5,441 nucleotides of DNA from an uncultured Devosia sp. (GTDB lineage: Bacteria; Pseudomonadota; Alphaproteobacteria; Rhizobiales; Devosiaceae), in contig CAMLOA010000169.1 in assembly GCA_946481445.1 (NCBI GenBank), positions 1 through 5,441 of the forward strand, read 5' to 3'. Made by a program: the position numbers and the translations under genes. The notes under the pieces were generated by a model. It was not told the origin of the DNA. It did no database searches and saw only the letters and a list, made by a program, of their open reading frames with translations. How positions within the stretch are numbered: position 1 is the first letter of the stretch; every line of letters starts with the position of its first letter. Below are positions 5,173 through 5,441 of this stretch, piece after piece.

Positions 5173-5441
5173 GCGGCGGCACCGGTTCGGGGGGCAGGCC
5201 ATGGGGGTCTGCCAGTTTGCGCGTGCCCAGGGCGAAGCTCGAGGCCCAGAGCCCGGCCAGCAGCAGCGGCAGGCAGACCAGGTAGGAATTGCGGATGCCC
5301 AGGAATTCGGCGACGAAGCCCAGCAGCGGCGGCGCCAGGAAGAAGACCACGAAGCTCACCTGGCCCAGGGCCGCCACATTGACCGCGGCGGGCCGGTCGG
5401 TCCGCTGCGCGGCGGCGGAGACAGCCAGAGGATAGACGGCC
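5165..5441 (-). CDS. MFS transporter, C-terminal part only (start outside window)
   Basis: The frame is open from the window edge to TGA at 5167-5165. It encodes about 91 C-terminal residues beginning AVYPLAVSAAAQRTDRPAAV; the gene continues beyond the window. An internal GTG at 5377 is not the real start, because similarity to the other MFS protein continues upstream of it. The fragment aligns with residues about 310-372 of the transporter at 3575-4714: YPLAVSAAAQ with FPLMLSAAAR, TDRPAAVNVAA with GDRPASQNVAA, APPLLGF with APPLMGW. About 28 of 63 positions are identical by eye. It spans the last two membrane helices plus a short Pro-rich tail (ending PEPVPPHG). It is the first visible gene of the operon MFS > mmcB > MFS, and its end overlaps mmcB by 8 nt. 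The substrate is unknown. Confidence 0.85.
   Translation of the reverse strand, partial: AVYPLAVSAAAQRTDRPAAVNVAALGQVSFVVFFLAPPLLGFVAEFLGIRNSYLVCLPLLLAGLWASSFALGTRKLADPHGLPPEPVPPHG

Noticed and set aside
5165..5377. A short 70-aa gene starting at GTG 5377
   Set aside because: Similarity to the other MFS transporter continues upstream of this GTG to the window edge, so it is an internal codon of a larger truncated gene.

Overview
The window is GC-rich DNA with tightly packed, partly overlapping genes. It most likely comes from an alphaproteobacterium, probably of the Hyphomicrobiales (Devosia-like; this is a guess). The main taxonomic clue is an MmcB-type (PF06319-like) nuclease-fold gene, a family centred on Alphaproteobacteria. 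The promoter type and the apparently leaderless starts fit the same group. There are seven clear protein genes, two of them cut by the window edges, plus a 43-codon small gene and a probable 18-codon leader peptide. No rRNA, tRNA, CRISPR array or insertion sequence was seen.

Left part, plus strand (1-1816). The 3' end of a VOC/glyoxalase-fold gene is followed by a 7-bp-stem inverted repeat (370-405). Next comes a compact regulatory block: a sigma70-like promoter (433-461), an apparently leaderless 18-codon ORF with consecutive Leu-Val-Val-Val codons (469-525), a branched RNA hairpin (504-550) and an intrinsic terminator (560-581). Beginning 35 nt after the U-run is a GTG-started Bcr/CflA-type drug-efflux MFS gene. 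The block looks like a ribosome-mediated transcription attenuator, of the kind used for branched-chain amino acid operons, but it stands before an efflux gene. This is the most interesting element in the window.

Middle part (1854-3551). A GcvA-type LysR regulator on the minus strand converges on the efflux gene. It is divergent from a 43-aa small protein with a near-perfect Shine-Dalgarno sequence. The divergent region carries an AT-rich dyad (TATAG-N5-CTATA) ending at the LysR start codon, which is a candidate operator. After the small gene, a long hairpin with a short T-run (3026-3074) looks like a terminator. Its 3' arm also contains the Shine-Dalgarno of the next gene, a small secreted or periplasmic protein.

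Right part, minus strand (3575-5441). Three genes overlap head to tail in the order MFS transporter (C-terminal part only) > mmcB > MFS transporter. The overlaps are 8 and 4 nt, so this is almost certainly one translationally coupled operon. The two MFS proteins resemble each other (about 28 of 63 aligned C-terminal residues identical by eye), so a DNA-repair-type nuclease gene lies between two paralogous YbjJ-like transporters.
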